Translations under genes and position numbers: made by a program
DNA from: Adineta steineri
Lineage: Eukaryota > Rotifera > Eurotatoria > Adinetida > Adinetidae
Assembly (NCBI GenBank): GCA_905250115.1
Contig: CAJNOI010000126.1
Span: 191,880 to 255,879, forward strand
DNA: 64,000 nucleotides
Direction: 5' to 3'
Part shown: positions 1 to 12,269 of the stretch, one piece after another
Numbering within the stretch: position 1 is the first letter of the stretch
Layout: every line of letters begins with the position of its first letter
Notes under the pieces: generated by a model
Seen by the model: the letters and a program-made list of their open reading frames with translations, nothing else
What the model was told of the DNA's origin: nothing
The model's database searches: none

Positions 1-144
1 TAAATTTTTTTCCATAGTCGCATATTTTCAATGCTAGTATAGAGATCGATATTGAAATTTAGTTTTTCAATAGATATCTAATTAATTAGAATTTAATGAG
101 AGAACAATTACGATTCAAAAATATCTTTATTTTGATGTATTTAG

Positions 145-1813
145 ACATGGTCCGGTATGCGTAATATCGTGAATGAGTTTCGTAAAGAACCACTTGGTCT
201 ACCACCGTTACATATACGTCAAGCAGTTCGGTTAATGATAGATGAACATGTACCACATACATATTGTTGGTCTCCATCGTTTGTTCCGAAACCAGCTGAT
301 TGGCCTGCACATATCGATGTATCTGGATTTTTCTTTCTTAATCTTGCAACAGATTATAAACCACCTAAAGATATTCTTCAATTTCTTAAATCAGGTGATC
401 CACCAATTTATATTGGTTTTGGTTCAATTACAGGTCATGACTCGGATAGAATTTTAGAAGTCGTATTAGAAGCTTTAAAAACAACTGGATATCGAGCTTT
501 ACTTTCTGGTTTTGAAACAGATTCTGATGAATTATCTGATAATATTTTAAAAATTAATAATTGTCCACATGATTGGCTCTTTCAACATGGTAAATCTTTT
601 TCTTTTGTTTTATTTTATTTTAGTTTATAAAAACTCTTCATATTTTTTTGTAGTCGTCGCTGTATGTCATCATGGTGGTGCTGGTACAACAGCGGCTGGT
701 CTTCGTGCTGGCAAGCCTACTATCATAGTTCCATTTTTTGGTGATCAATTTTTTTGGGGATCAATGGTTAGTAAAAGTGGTGCTGGTCCAGCACCACTAC
801 CAGGTAAAACAGTAACAGCAAAACAATTAGCTGCTGCATTTGAATTTGTACATGATCCTAAAGTACAAGCTGCTGCATTAAAGATAAGTACTAATTTTCA
901 AAATGAAAATGGTTGTGAAGTTGCTGTTCAGTCGTTTCATGCTCATTTACCATTACATAAAATGCGAAGTGATCTTGAGCCAACATTTGCAGCATGTTTT
1001 CGATTAATCAAATATGATTTACAAATATCACGTCCAGTTGCTCAAGTACTTGTTGCTGCTGAACTTATTCAAGAATCTGAATTATCTTCACATTCAACGT
1101 ATGGCTGGAGTACATTAATGCATGACGGTACTTTTCAAGTATTTACACGTAATTTTAAACGAGCAGTAACAAAAATAACAAATTCAGTTCATCGTATCAA
1201 ACGATCAAGAAGTGCACATTCTTCAGAAAGAAAATCAACTGATGATACACAAAATAATTCGAAAAACGAAACGATAAATGTTGGACATTCTTTTAAAAAT
1301 GAGTTAGCATTATATGGTAAAATTGAAAAACCAACAAAAGAAGAACAAATTCAAAAGGCACAGATAGAGAAAAAAGTTAAACAAAGTGTTCATTACGGTC
1401 TTGCTACTGTCGTTGGAAAACCTCCTAATCATAATCGTGCAAGTAGTACTTCTTTTAGAGGTTCATCATCTGCTACCACATCTCCACATAAAAATGTTGC
1501 CAAATCGCAAACAAATAATAATCATCTTCCGATCAAAACTACTCAGCAAACAACGGAAAGAAATCCGCATTCAATTCTATCCAAAGGAAAATCTTCAACA
1601 CAAGTAAAAGATGAAACCATTACTAAATCACCCGAAGAAAAAGCTTCAGATATATCTGGTTTTTCAATTGATGTATGTAAACAAATTTTAACTGATTTTA
1701 AAAAAATCAAAGAAGAACGAATGCGTTCAAACGATAATGAAAAATCAATACGTCAAATAAGACTCCTACATCCATTACATCGATCACGTAGTCGATCAAA
1801 ACTAGCTCAATAA
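145..1813 (+). CDS. sterol 3-beta-glucosyltransferase-like UDP-glycosyltransferase, 5'-partial
   Basis: Exons 145-589 and 654-1813 (534 residues seen); the 5' exons lie before the window, since 145 follows a TTTAG acceptor. The protein is a GT1/GT28-fold enzyme of the sterol glucosyltransferase class, which moves glucose from a UDP-sugar to a membrane sterol. The conserved acceptor-side stretch (KEPLGLPPL, then CWSPSFVPKPADWP), the GFGSITG loop and the nucleotide-sugar box HHGGAGTTAAGLRAGKP with FFGDQFFWG are all present. After the catalytic domain come the FHAHLPLHKMRSDL segment and a roughly 250-residue basic, Ser/Lys-rich tail ending RSRSRSKLAQ, probably disordered. The intron splits a Val codon (G|TC) and restores the frame cleanly, so the gene looks functional. 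The FHxHLPL/CDL-type extension resembles fungal members; such enzymes are uncommon in animals, so horizontal origin is possible but untested. Confidence 0.88.
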
Positions 1814-1900
1814 ATTATTCATATTTTTATTCTCGCATATTTTTACTTTAAGTATATGTATATATATAGTAAGTTAGTAACAATTTTTTTGTTTTTCATT

Positions 1901-1910
1901 AATAAATAAA
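1901..1910 (+). promoter_or_regulatory. overlapping AATAAA poly(A) signals of the glycosyltransferase gene
   Basis: Two overlapping AATAAA hexamers lie about 90 nt after the stop codon at 1813, the expected place for cleavage/polyadenylation. Only the hexamer is seen; the cleavage site was not determined. Confidence 0.45.
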
Positions 1911-2016
1911 GCATGACAATTGTCATACATATATATATGATGATTCGAGCACGACATTAAATGATATTTATTTTCATAATAATAAAAAGAAACTGTATTT
2001 TAAAACTATATCCGCA

Positions 2017-2256
2017 TTAAAGGTCATTACAGCAACAAATAACAAACCATGCATGAATAGTTCCAGGAACCTTGGAAAAAGAAATTGTATAATTAAAAAA
2101 TTAGTTTATATAGAAACTTACAACTCCAAGTATTGTAAGAAGAATATTAAGAGCTACAGTACCACTGCACATTTTATCTCTTGCTATCCATACAGCAAGA
2201 GGTGGTAGAATTAAACTGAGGAAAATCAATAAGATTTTTGTGCACGTGCCTGCCAT
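2017..2256 (-). CDS. PMP3: PMP3/UPF0057 (RCI2-type) small membrane proteolipid
   Basis: Exons 2256-2122 and 2070-2017 (minus strand) with a 51-bp GTAAGT...CCAAG intron give a 62-residue protein. It has two hydrophobic helices joined by a short loop. The family signature is clear: LPPLAVWIARDKMC in the first half, then NILLTILGV and PGTIHAWFVI after the splice. PMP3 proteins are plasma-membrane proteolipids linked to membrane potential and salt/stress tolerance in yeast and plants. Each exon is too short to stand out as an ORF, so this gene is easy to miss. Start ATG at 2256 is the only in-frame Met at the expected position. It ends about 200 bp from the stop of the convergent glycosyltransferase gene. 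Confidence 0.9.
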
Positions 2257-2974
2257 TGTTGGATTATTAATTCAAGGTAGGAATAGAAAAAAAAGTGACT
2301 GATATAACTTTGTTCGATGCTTTAATAAAACCTAATGTTTCTCTTGCTTGTCTGTGGAGATGATAGGAATGCATGAGTAATCAGTTTAGTGGACTAGGCA
2401 GATAAAAGGAGAAAAAAAATGTATTTATGTCAGAAAAACAACATTTACTGATAAGCTTTAATAGAATTTTGTAAAAATAGAAAATAATGTCATATTTTGA
2501 GTCAACAGTAACTAAGAGCAAAAAAGCTTTATCATTGTCTATGTAACAAGAAAAAACATTCACATCTGGATATCAAATAGATCAATATTTAGTTTTTTTC
2601 TTTTGTTTTACAATCGATTATTTTTATTTATTTATTTCTTTAAATATATAAATTCTATCAAATGAAAAAATTACAATTTATATATATATATTCAATAAAA
2701 ATTTCATCGAAGAATTCGTTAGTTTTTATTCGGATTTCCCATCGTGTAAATAAACACGCACATGTATACATATACAGACATATATAGAGAATATATTGAA
2801 CAAGTTAAAAAAAAGAAAGAAACCAATCGTTTTTTTGTTAATTGGAAAATGAATACTAATCAATTAAGGCAAACAGAAAAAAAAACAAGAATGAAAATAA
2901 ATAAAGACGAACAATGCGTACAATTTGCGAAAAATGAAAACAAAAGGACGGAATGAAAAGACTAATAGAGATAA
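2257..2974. other. intergenic, no gene seen
   Basis: AT-rich spacer between the PMP3 start and the 3' end of the Tubby gene. Both-strand ORFs here are low-complexity and lack family motifs. It should hold the PMP3 promoter and the Tubby 3' UTR. Confidence 0.5.
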
Positions 2975-5900
2975 TCACTCGCAAGCGAGTTTTCCATCAA
3001 ACGAAGATAAGGCAATACCAAAGGCTTGAACAGCACATAATGGATATTTGAAATCGCATGTAAACACATCTAAAATAATATATGAATATTATATTGAGGG
3101 TGTTAAAAAAATGTTGCTATTAATCAGGCGCGTAACTCAATGGGAGCTCAACCATCCTCCTCCACGAATGGTTTATCTTTGTTTGAAAATCGCTTCAGCC
3201 CCCAGGACTTTTTCTCTAGTTACGCCCCTACTATTAATTCAAAATTATCAATCCTCTTAAAAATTGAATATTTTCCTTCTTTTTTTTTATAACCCTTTAG
3301 GCACTTCAAAACAAAGAAATTTATTGAATGATATATAATCATAAAATCTCTCTGCTTTGCTACAGATTCTTAACAATGTAATTTGATCATTGATATTAAT
3401 CTCTATAGTTATACACGAAACATTCTTTTGTGTTTTTTTTATCTCTACTCTATAAGCATTCTTTGTTTGAAAACTAACAAAAGAAGAAAAAAAATATCAA
3501 ATAAATAAAACCTACCATCACTCACACGACCGAATTGCATACATACATAGTCTTCTACAAAATAAACAAAAACAGATTTTATGAATAAATGAATCCTTTC
3601 GAATGAAAATATATTATGAAAAAAATAATGAATTTTTTTTAGAGAAAAAAAAACATATGTTAACATATATAAATATATTAATAAATAATTAGTTACACTC
3701 ATCAGCTTACTAAATGGATTTACTATAAAATAATATATGAATTGAAATTTTTTCTCCTATGATTTAGTTTTCAAGTTTTTCATTACTTACGATCATCTTC
3801 ATGTACAACTTGAAAATTTTTAACTGATGCTTGTGTTACACGTCCATGAAAATTTAATACATAAGACTGAGTTTCTAAACGATAACAGAATTTGAGCAAA
3901 AAATATAAATTAAATATTAATTTATACCTTCATTCCAAACTGGTGTTTTATTGTGTAATTCAAGTAAATTATCCATATTCGTATGTTTCCATCGTTCAAC
4001 TAAACTTTCTGATTCCTTAAAAAAAAAGAAAGTAGAATGAAAATATTTCGAATTTATATTTTCTTACATTTCTTGGACGAACTTCAACACGATGATGATC
4101 ACTGCTCATACCCGGTATAATAATTGTCATTTTACGTGGTCCTTTAAAGCCCAAAATATTTGTTTCCTAATTTAAAATTCAATGAAATATTTATTTATTC
4201 AATAATAATCATTTCTACATACATATACAATTGCCGCTAGTTCTCGACGATGTTCTTCCACAGGACTACAAAAGATAAAATTTTTCTCAAAAATTTCTTT
4301 TTAATTTTAAATCAACGTACATATTTCTTTTTGGATTTGAACCTTGATCATATACAGTAAAATGTGTACCTAACATATTTGCTCTAGAAATTTAATTCTA
4401 ATTAGATATTTTGTTTTTAGGAATGAATAAAAAAAAATTTTACCGTAATTTTCCAATAAATCTTTCACCATCGCGTGATAAATCAGTTGCATCTGTTGAT
4501 ATCAAATAATTTGATGTTGTACTACGTCGACGTTTACGTCCAGCAAGAATAAAAAACTAAATCAATTAAAAAAGAATATATTGAAAACATATTTTGTTTT
4601 GATTTATTTTTTACTTTTTTTCCATCACCCGGTCTTTCAACATGCATATAATATGTTGGAAAAAGACCTTTTTCCATTCCACGTTTATCACGTGTTATAC
4701 GACATTGAATATCTCCGAGACCATTTGGTGCAGGTGTATAAACAAATTTATCTAGATCTTCTGTAATCATTTCAAAAAGTGATCGTAAGGCATATGTTAA
4801 TTGTGGTGATGTAGCTGTTGGAGACTCTGATTCACTATTATTGGTGGTATTATTATTATTTATAAAGTGTAAGGCTGCTGATCCATTAGAATTATTCGGA
4901 GTTGGTGACCATGGTTTAACTGGTACTCGTTCACTTTCACCATCAGAATCTGAATAATGATGAAGAGAATTTCTAGGTTTAGTTGATTTATAAGGAGATA
5001 CAACACATTCATTAGAAACTATTTCATGTTCTTGATAATGTTGTGTAGATTTTTCTGACACAACATTATCAACATGAGATAATACATCGTGGTGATGATT
5101 ATTATTCAAGGATGCAGATTGTCCATTGGATTTACGACGTTCACGACGACGAGATTTTTTAGTAGAGTGAAGGTGATCATCATCATGCTTCTTCGTGCAT
5201 TTGTGCTCTTTAAAAAGTAGGGTGCACAACATTAAACAAAATATATATAAATAAAAGCAACAAGCTTAAGGAAAGAGAAAGCTTTTCTTTTTTTTTTAAT
5301 AGCACAATGAGCAAAAATGAAACGGCATATTTTACTCTGTATGAGTTTCCCGGCATGTTCATAAACTCAAAGAACAACATGGGGGTATTATGCCACTCCT
5401 ATGAAGCGCACATCACCGTCTCAAATTACATTTTACATAGAAGATACATTGAAGAACAAAGAAAATACACCGTTTCATTCTTAATTATATAGCATTCATG
5501 CATTAAGAGAAAAACAACATCAAGGATATAAAGCAATAAAAACCAAACTGTTATTTTCTTTTTTTCAAACATACCATTTAATTTTATTTCTTCTCCATCA
5601 TCATCATCATCATCAACACTAACTGTAGTTGTAACACCGGATACTGCTTGTAATGTTTTTGTTGAACGATTTAGTGACACAGATTGAGCAGATGTTGCAG
5701 TTGATGGACGGGATCTGTTTGGACTGTTTTTCTAATATTTTAGAAATATAATGTAAATATATATATTTGTCAAAACAAAGCTTTGTTTTTAATTAATAAA
5801 GCTTACTGACGTCACCTTCTCATTTGATGTGATACGAATGGTGCGCAATGGTTCAGAAGTTGGAAAAGCTGTTGAATGATGATTATTGCCATTATATATT

Positions 5901-6609
5901 GTTGGTTCACCATCGTCAGGGTGAAATGAACTATTATCGAATCCTATGAGTCGACAATAAGGTATCATTAAAACAAAATTAGAAATTTGAATCTAAAAAT
6001 TCTACTAGTTTGTCTCCTTAAATAAGAATATTACTAACATTAAAAGCTATTGTTTACCTTTAAAAGAGAAAAATACTGAAAAGACTAGATAATTAATAGA
6101 GGAAACAGAAAGAAAAAACTATGATAAAGGATGAACTCATCTTGATACTGCTCTAACTAATCTGAAATAATAGAAAAAATGGCACGCTTAATACTTTCGA
6201 GAATAAGAAAAAGGAAAACTCTTTTTTTTCTTCTATCTATCTATTATCCTTCGAAGAATATGAATGTTCTCATTAAAGTGTAAACGAGAACAATTGTTAG
6301 CAATTTATTTTACCTTTTATATCATCCGGTTCAGATGTATCCGTTCGATGAGGTGTCCGACGAGTTCGTAAATCTGTTCCACGTTTTATTGCTTCTTGCT
6401 ACAAGAAAATTAAACTATAAAGTAAATTAATTCAACAAATTATTCATTACTTTTTGATGTATTCTAATTTTATCAAATTTTTGATAAGATGTTAGAGAAT
6501 TTTGTTCATCATCATCTGAAATTCTAAACAAAAAAAAAATTCTATATATTCGAAGATTTTCTAATCACAAAAAGTAAACTTACTGTCCTGGTATATGTTG
6601 ATTGTTCAT
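2975..6609 (-). CDS. Tubby-like protein (TULP)
   Basis: Fourteen exons on the minus strand: 6609-6584, 6523-6451, 6398-6314, 5943-5807, 5731-5575, 5207-4615, 4556-4444, 4383-4321, 4265-4223, 4166-4068, 4015-3928, 3874-3791, 3554-3516, 3069-2975; they sum to 564 codons with matching phases throughout. Residues about 1-300 are a polar, low-complexity region with Asp runs and His/Asn-rich stretches. Residues about 305-564 form a complete Tubby domain: [79 protein letters not shown] and the family's C-terminal [10 protein letters not shown]. Tubby domains bind PI(4,5)P2 and deliver GPCRs and channels to cilia with IFT-A. The last intron (3070-3515) is unusually long because it contains a MITE. 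The first coding exon is only 26 nt. Confidence 0.95.
3125..3230. mobile_element. hAT-type MITE with 8-bp target duplication
   Basis: A 106-bp element flanked on both sides by the perfect direct repeat ctattaat (3117-3124 and 3231-3238). The ends form imperfect terminal inverted repeats: left CAGGCGCGTAACT, right end reverse-complemented TAGGGGCGTAACT. An 8-bp TSD with YAG-type ends is the hallmark of hAT transposons. The interior is too short to code, so this is a non-autonomous copy. It sits in the last intron of the Tubby gene and is more GC-rich than its surroundings. Confidence 0.82.
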
Positions 6610-7807
6610 CGTTGTATAATATCGTTATTATAACATCAATTTATATATATACATAGATCTGTAAATAGAAGAATCAATGGATTATATAATCTATGAAAAA
6701 AAAAACACACAGTAGGTCATCAAAAATAATATCAATTGTAATACTCAAGTATATCATGAGAGGAGATAGTAGTCATATGAAAAAATAAAGAAAGGAGTGA
6801 GTATTGTATTCTTTATGTTTCTTATCACTATATATTCTTTTCGGTTTGTTGCCGATGCCAACGAGTTAGAAAGATGTTATAATCATACTATGTAAACATT
6901 AATGAAAGAAGAAGAAGAAGAAAAAAAATCAAGATAAAAGGATGTATTTTACATGTGTAAATAAAAAAACGATTTCTTTTGTGATATTGATTGATAGTAC
7001 ATATTTTTATCGTTCAAAAATATAATGAATGATTATTATACAATCAAAAAATATACTTCTATCTTATAAATTAAAGATAGGAATATATACGAAGAAAAAT
7101 CGTAATTTTTGATCGATGTTTAAATAATTAAATAAAGTCAATATTGAAAATATAAATTTTAAATAATTCTAACTGATGAACTAAATTTCCTACCATTTTA
7201 CTAGTCTTTTCATTCTTCGTCTTCTTCTATATCTGTTGTTGTTTTTTTTTCTCTTTTTTGTATTTCTACAAGTATTCTTGTCACTGTCAGACGATATATG
7301 AAGATAGAATGGAAAAACGATGTTCTCTGTCTTTCTCCGACTTTTTCTTTCGTCTACTCTTATTTTTCTTTTTTTTATTAACCATCTGGAGAAGAATATA
7401 TATATATATATTGTAAAAGAAGAGAATTAATCAAAAGAGAAAAAGAAGAGAAAAAAAGGAATAAAGAAAAAAAAGGAATCCTGTCTGTGGAAATAGACAG
7501 TCAACAAAGTTACAAGAGGAGAAAATAAAAAAAAAAGAGATACTTTCAAAAACAAAAAACGATAAAACTTACTTCTCGGATTTATAATCAAAGTAAAATT
7601 TGTGCTCAAGCCAACATGTCATCTGGTTGAAAGATAGTCAGATATGAGTCATTTACTATAATCAACCATGATTTTGGTCGTTACTAAGCAACTAACCTCC
7701 AATATAGATTGTATAATATATTATATAAATTCAATAACGATGTCACTATTAATATTGTCATGTAAAATGAAAGAAAATTTTGACAAGATATAATTCATAC
7801 AGTTTAA
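6610..7807. other. divergent intergenic region (Tubby / DHHC promoters)
   Basis: 1.2-kb AT-rich spacer between two divergent start codons, with long purine- or pyrimidine-biased runs (about 6900-6935, 7200-7260 and 7425-7570) and short TA repeats (7397-7412). No coding signal was found. It should contain both promoters. Confidence 0.5.
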
Positions 7808-9652
7808 ATGTTGTTAAAAAAATCTTTTTCAGCAAATAAGAAATCTAAATCATCGCCAAAAATATGTCCGATTGTGCAAGATGTAGTTCCACGTTCAATA
7901 GCTGATGGTAGTGATAAGAAGTGTTCATATACTTGTTCATGTTGTCCTACTATATCGAATTGGTGTGTTAAAGATGCTTTTGGTATAATATGTTGTTTTG
8001 TAACTTGGTCTCTATTTTTATATGGACAATTTGTTGTTGTTATTATTATTTATATGTCAAAAACTTATTCATTATTGAATTTTATTAATTTATTTTCGAT
8101 GCATTTTCTTGCATTTCTTGCTTTATCTTCATATTGTCGGGCAATGTTTTCGAATCCGGTATGTAATTAAATAATCTTATTTATTTTATTGTTTTCGAAT
8201 TTCAAGGGTGCTATACCATTGAATAATGCAACATCGGAAAAGTTACATAAGTATGAAAATAATACCATTATTTATAGATGTACTGCATGTCAAAGTGTAA
8301 AACCACCAAGAACGCATCATTGTAGGTACTAAGATTTTCCATTCTTCTAATTAAATAAGAAATTCTTAAATTTGACTATATTATGGTCATGATATAAAAA
8401 CAATTTTATAAAACATACATGTGAGTTTAATGCTTCTAGCGTTAACTGTTGTTCTGCTAGTTATTCGTAATCCTAAACCTGAACGTTATTATTAAATTAG
8501 ATATTTCGATTGGCTATTCTTAATTAAATTCAAAAGTATCTTGTACTATTCTAATTATTTATTTAAAATAGAGTCTGTAAACGATGTATAAAACGAATGG
8601 ATCATCATTGTATATTTGTTAATAATTGTGTTGGACAAAATAATCAAAAATATTTTATTTTATTTACGGTAAGAATAGTTTCTATTTTTATTCAATATAA
8701 ATACTAAAGTCATGATTTTATTCAAAGATAATAGTCTAATTTAATATGTCTTTATGTCCGTAATATAAGTGTGAAATAAAAGTTTTATATTCTATTAATA
8801 TATGCATATTTTATAATTCCTGTGAGATAAAATCTTCAGGTTTTCTCCATTGTTAACAAATGAATGAGTTCATGTATGAATGAAACTTATGTTGTAATTT
8901 GTACAGACAACTAGTGTTTATCAAAAAAAGTATATATAGAAGTCGGAGGAGTTTTTGGTTTGTCATTAAATGAAGAAGAGATCTCTAATTAGACAATAAT
9001 AGTATTATTGGTATGATTATTATAGAGGAAATCCGAACTGCTAAAGGGCAAAAAAGCAACATTTAATTATAAACAAGGACATATTTAGTCTCCTGAAGCA
9101 TTAAGAATTAGATATCTCAATTTCAATTGTTAACTCATGTTAAATATTAAAAAAATCTATTATTTTAGTTTTATACATGTGTTGTATCAATCTATGCATT
9201 GATTTTTCTATATTTTCATCTGACTACTTGTATCACATCAAACTGGACTGGTTAGTTACTATCTTGATTATATATGTATTTATCTTATTTTTTATGTAAC
9301 AGCATGTCCTGCTTGGTCACCACCGGTTACACTATTCTTTACTATAATTCTTGCATTAGAAGCATTTTGTTTTTCAATATTTACTGCTATTATGACTGGT
9401 ATACAATTCGTGTGCATTTATACTGATACGACTGTAAATTTTGATAATTATACAAAAACTCTGATTGATTATGTATTTTAGGGAGTTGAATTTTTTCGTG
9501 GAAGATCAAAATCTAATTTAAAACGGAATTCATTTCTTTCGTCATTAAAAATTGTTTTTGGTGCACAAATTGGTTTAACATGGTTAAATCCATATTCTAA
9601 ACCAACTGGTTTCCTTACTCAAAATGATGAACAAATTTCATTTGATACTTAG
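7808..9652 (+). CDS. DHHC-type palmitoyltransferase (zDHHC)
   Basis: Exons 7808-8158, 8207-8325, 8572-8668, 9169-9250, 9303-9433 and 9482-9652 join in phase to 316 residues. Two hydrophobic helices in the first exon are followed by the Cys-rich domain ([21 protein letters not shown]) and the catalytic tetrapeptide DHHC at about residues 167-170 in [20 protein letters not shown]. Two more membrane segments follow. This is the normal four-pass zDHHC plan, with the active site in the cytosol, where Cys is auto-acylated before palmitate moves to substrate proteins. The size and short C-terminal tail resemble the zDHHC3/7 group, but the subfamily was not resolved. The second and third introns (246 and 500 bp) are long for this window; nothing coding was seen in them. 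The stop lies only 62 bp from that of the convergent TPH gene. Confidence 0.93.
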
Positions 9653-9714
9653 AACATCATATTTATTCGTCTAAAGTAATCAATAAGAAGTACAAGACAA
9701 CGCAAAAAAAAATG

Positions 9715-12269
9715 TTATTTCATATTAGTTGTAATACCACTTTGAAGTTTTTTTAATGCATCAAATATAATACATATATCACCTTTAAGATCAGATATTA
9801 TTTGTGTAACATGTTGTGTATTTGAAATAATTTCAATATTTTGATTATATGGATTATAACGAACAGCAAATGGACGTTTAATTGTAGAAGCAAATTCTCT
9901 TAAAAAACAGAAATTATTTTGAAATAATATTAAAAATTGTTTTTTTTACCTCATTTTTTCTTTTGCTTCAACAAAACTAGCCGAAACAAAATATTGATCT
10001 TGATAAGTTGTTATTAAACATGTTGTTTTACAGACAATTTCAGGATCAAATGATAATTTTTTCGCTTTATCACTTATTGCATGTTGTAATTCCGAACATG
10101 ACGAAAGTAAACCAGCACCATATGCACGAAGACCCTCATTTTGACGACATAGACCAAATTCAATTGTAAAAAAATAACACTAAAATTAATATTATTAGAT
10201 ATAAAACGTATGACGATAGTATTCCTTACTGTTGCTAATCGATTAATATCTTCTTCTGATGCACCAATAGCAGCAAGACCAATTTCGTGTGAAAATTGTG
10301 CAAAATTTGGATCTGCTAATAGTGGAATATGACCGAGTAATTCATGACAACAATCACTGAAATTAAATTCATAATTTTACAAACATAAAAGTCGATGAGA
10401 AAAAAAACTTACGGCTCAGGAGTATATGATGGGTTTGATGAATGTCGTATGTATTGTGTACAATGAAAAACTCGAAATGCTAAACCATATAAAAAATCTC
10501 TTGGTGATAGATAACCTGCAACAGGACGTAATCTAAAACCAGTTCGTTCTCGAAGAAAACGTGATATATCTTCTAATTGTGGAATATTATCTTCTCTAAA
10601 TACACGAAAAAAAGAATAACGTGAAATACAATAATAGAAATTTTATTTTACCTAAAACCACATTTTTCTCTTAATAAGGGCCAATTAGCCAAATATTCAT
10701 TACATGCATGTGTTGGATATAATTTATTTAAATTTCGAAATACGACACCCCATGTTTCTGTTTCTTCTTGCGTATATTCAACACGTGGAATTGGGTCTCC
10801 ACTAAATAATATAATGAAATTAAAATATGATATAACTAATGTTTACTATTTAAATGTCTGCTTACTGTTTATATTCAATAGCTAAATCATGAAAATACAT
10901 TCGACGTGCACGATAAGCTTGATCAGTAAAACCCTAAAAAGAAATTTAATATGAATTTATAAAATTATAATAAACTATTATTCATACTGGATGATCTGCA
11001 TCAAGATCAGCACCATATAGAAGAACTTTTACTGAACATCGATCTAGATCAGCAATTCGACGTGGAAACCAAGGTGTTTCTTCTACTGAAACTAAATAAA
11101 AACAACGTTATATTGGTATTCTTAATAAATATTTTTCTCATACCTTTTCCTTTCTTATGTTTTTTAAATTGTGTTTGAACTTTTTCTTGATTATGTCGTG
11201 TAAGATCTTCATCATCAAAACTTTTTCTTCGATTAGATAGATTATTTATTTCATTCATTGAATCAAATAATGATTGTGAACGATTATATTCTTGAAATTT
11301 TGATTTCGATTTTTTTACATCAACACCTACTGGATAAATCCATAAATCATCATCTCGTATAACAACAATTGAACCAGTTTGTGATGTTATTAATTGTTCA
11401 TCATCACTACTTGTATTATCATCCATTGATACCATTGATGATGATATATTTTCATTCATTGTTGGTATTGTTGGCATTAAAAAATTTGATACTGGATTAC
11501 GAATAAAACCTGGAATTTGTCGATTAAATGTTGTAATTGAACTTTTTTCGAAATCTAATGATGACCAAGATGATGATGGTGTATCAATCAGCGATGTTAA
11601 ACGTTGATTTGATGTATGTTGACAATATGTACGTAGACAACATTGATCAGTTATTGTTGATGAATCAATTGGTAATGATGTTGATGATGGAAGATTTTTA
11701 ATATTATCAACTAATTGATTTAATGAAGAAAGATTTTCTTTTAAAGTTATCATTTGTTCTTGTAAATGATTAACTGTTGATGTTGTTGGTGATGATGAGG
11801 ATGGTACATCTATTTTTTCAAGATCTTGTATATTACGTATCATATTAATCCAATCATTTGTAACAAATATTGGTAAGTATGAAAATAATTTCTTTGAATA
11901 AATTGTTTCAATAGTTAATAATAAACATGAAGAATTAATTAAATTATTTATACATTGTTCAAAAATTTCTATAATATGATTATCAATATTAGAATTTAAT
12001 ATTGAAAGAGAATAATGAAGAGAATTTTGTAGATTATAATACGCTTGTTCTAATTGTTCACATGTAAAATAACGTTTTAAATTGCACTCAATTTCATTGA
12101 TAGATCCATGATCAATAACATTTGATAAATAACATAGAACTGTATCATAACACAGAACAGATAATGATGAATCATTGGTTATTGTTATATATAAATGATG
12201 ATTTAAAGCATTTTGTAAATGTGGTGATGGTAAATTTAATGAATTTGAGGCAGACGATGTATGAAACAT
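9715..12269 (-). CDS. TPH: tryptophan hydroxylase with a long novel N-terminal region
   Basis: Exons 12269-11144, 11091-10988, 10933-10866, 10801-10652, 10595-10413, 10356-10230, 10179-9950 and 9898-9715 give 723 residues in continuous phase. The catalytic half (from about residue 376: [27 protein letters not shown]) is a tetrahydrobiopterin-dependent aromatic amino-acid hydroxylase. The Fe(II) ligands are visible: His548 and His553 in CHELLGH and Glu593 in [24 protein letters not shown] and YPTHACNEY match the TPH branch better than phenylalanine or tyrosine hydroxylases, implying serotonin synthesis. Residues 1-375, all in one exon, are not the usual short ACT regulatory domain. They contain a helical section, a predicted coiled coil (about 170-195) and Ser/Thr-rich linkers. 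The exon 1/2 junction splits Val (G|TT), so the fusion rests on a good splice, but an internal start cannot be excluded. Confidence 0.92.

Noticed and set aside
2762..2956. 64-codon plus-strand ORF
   Set aside because: Lys/Asn-rich low complexity, with no motif and no splice partners.
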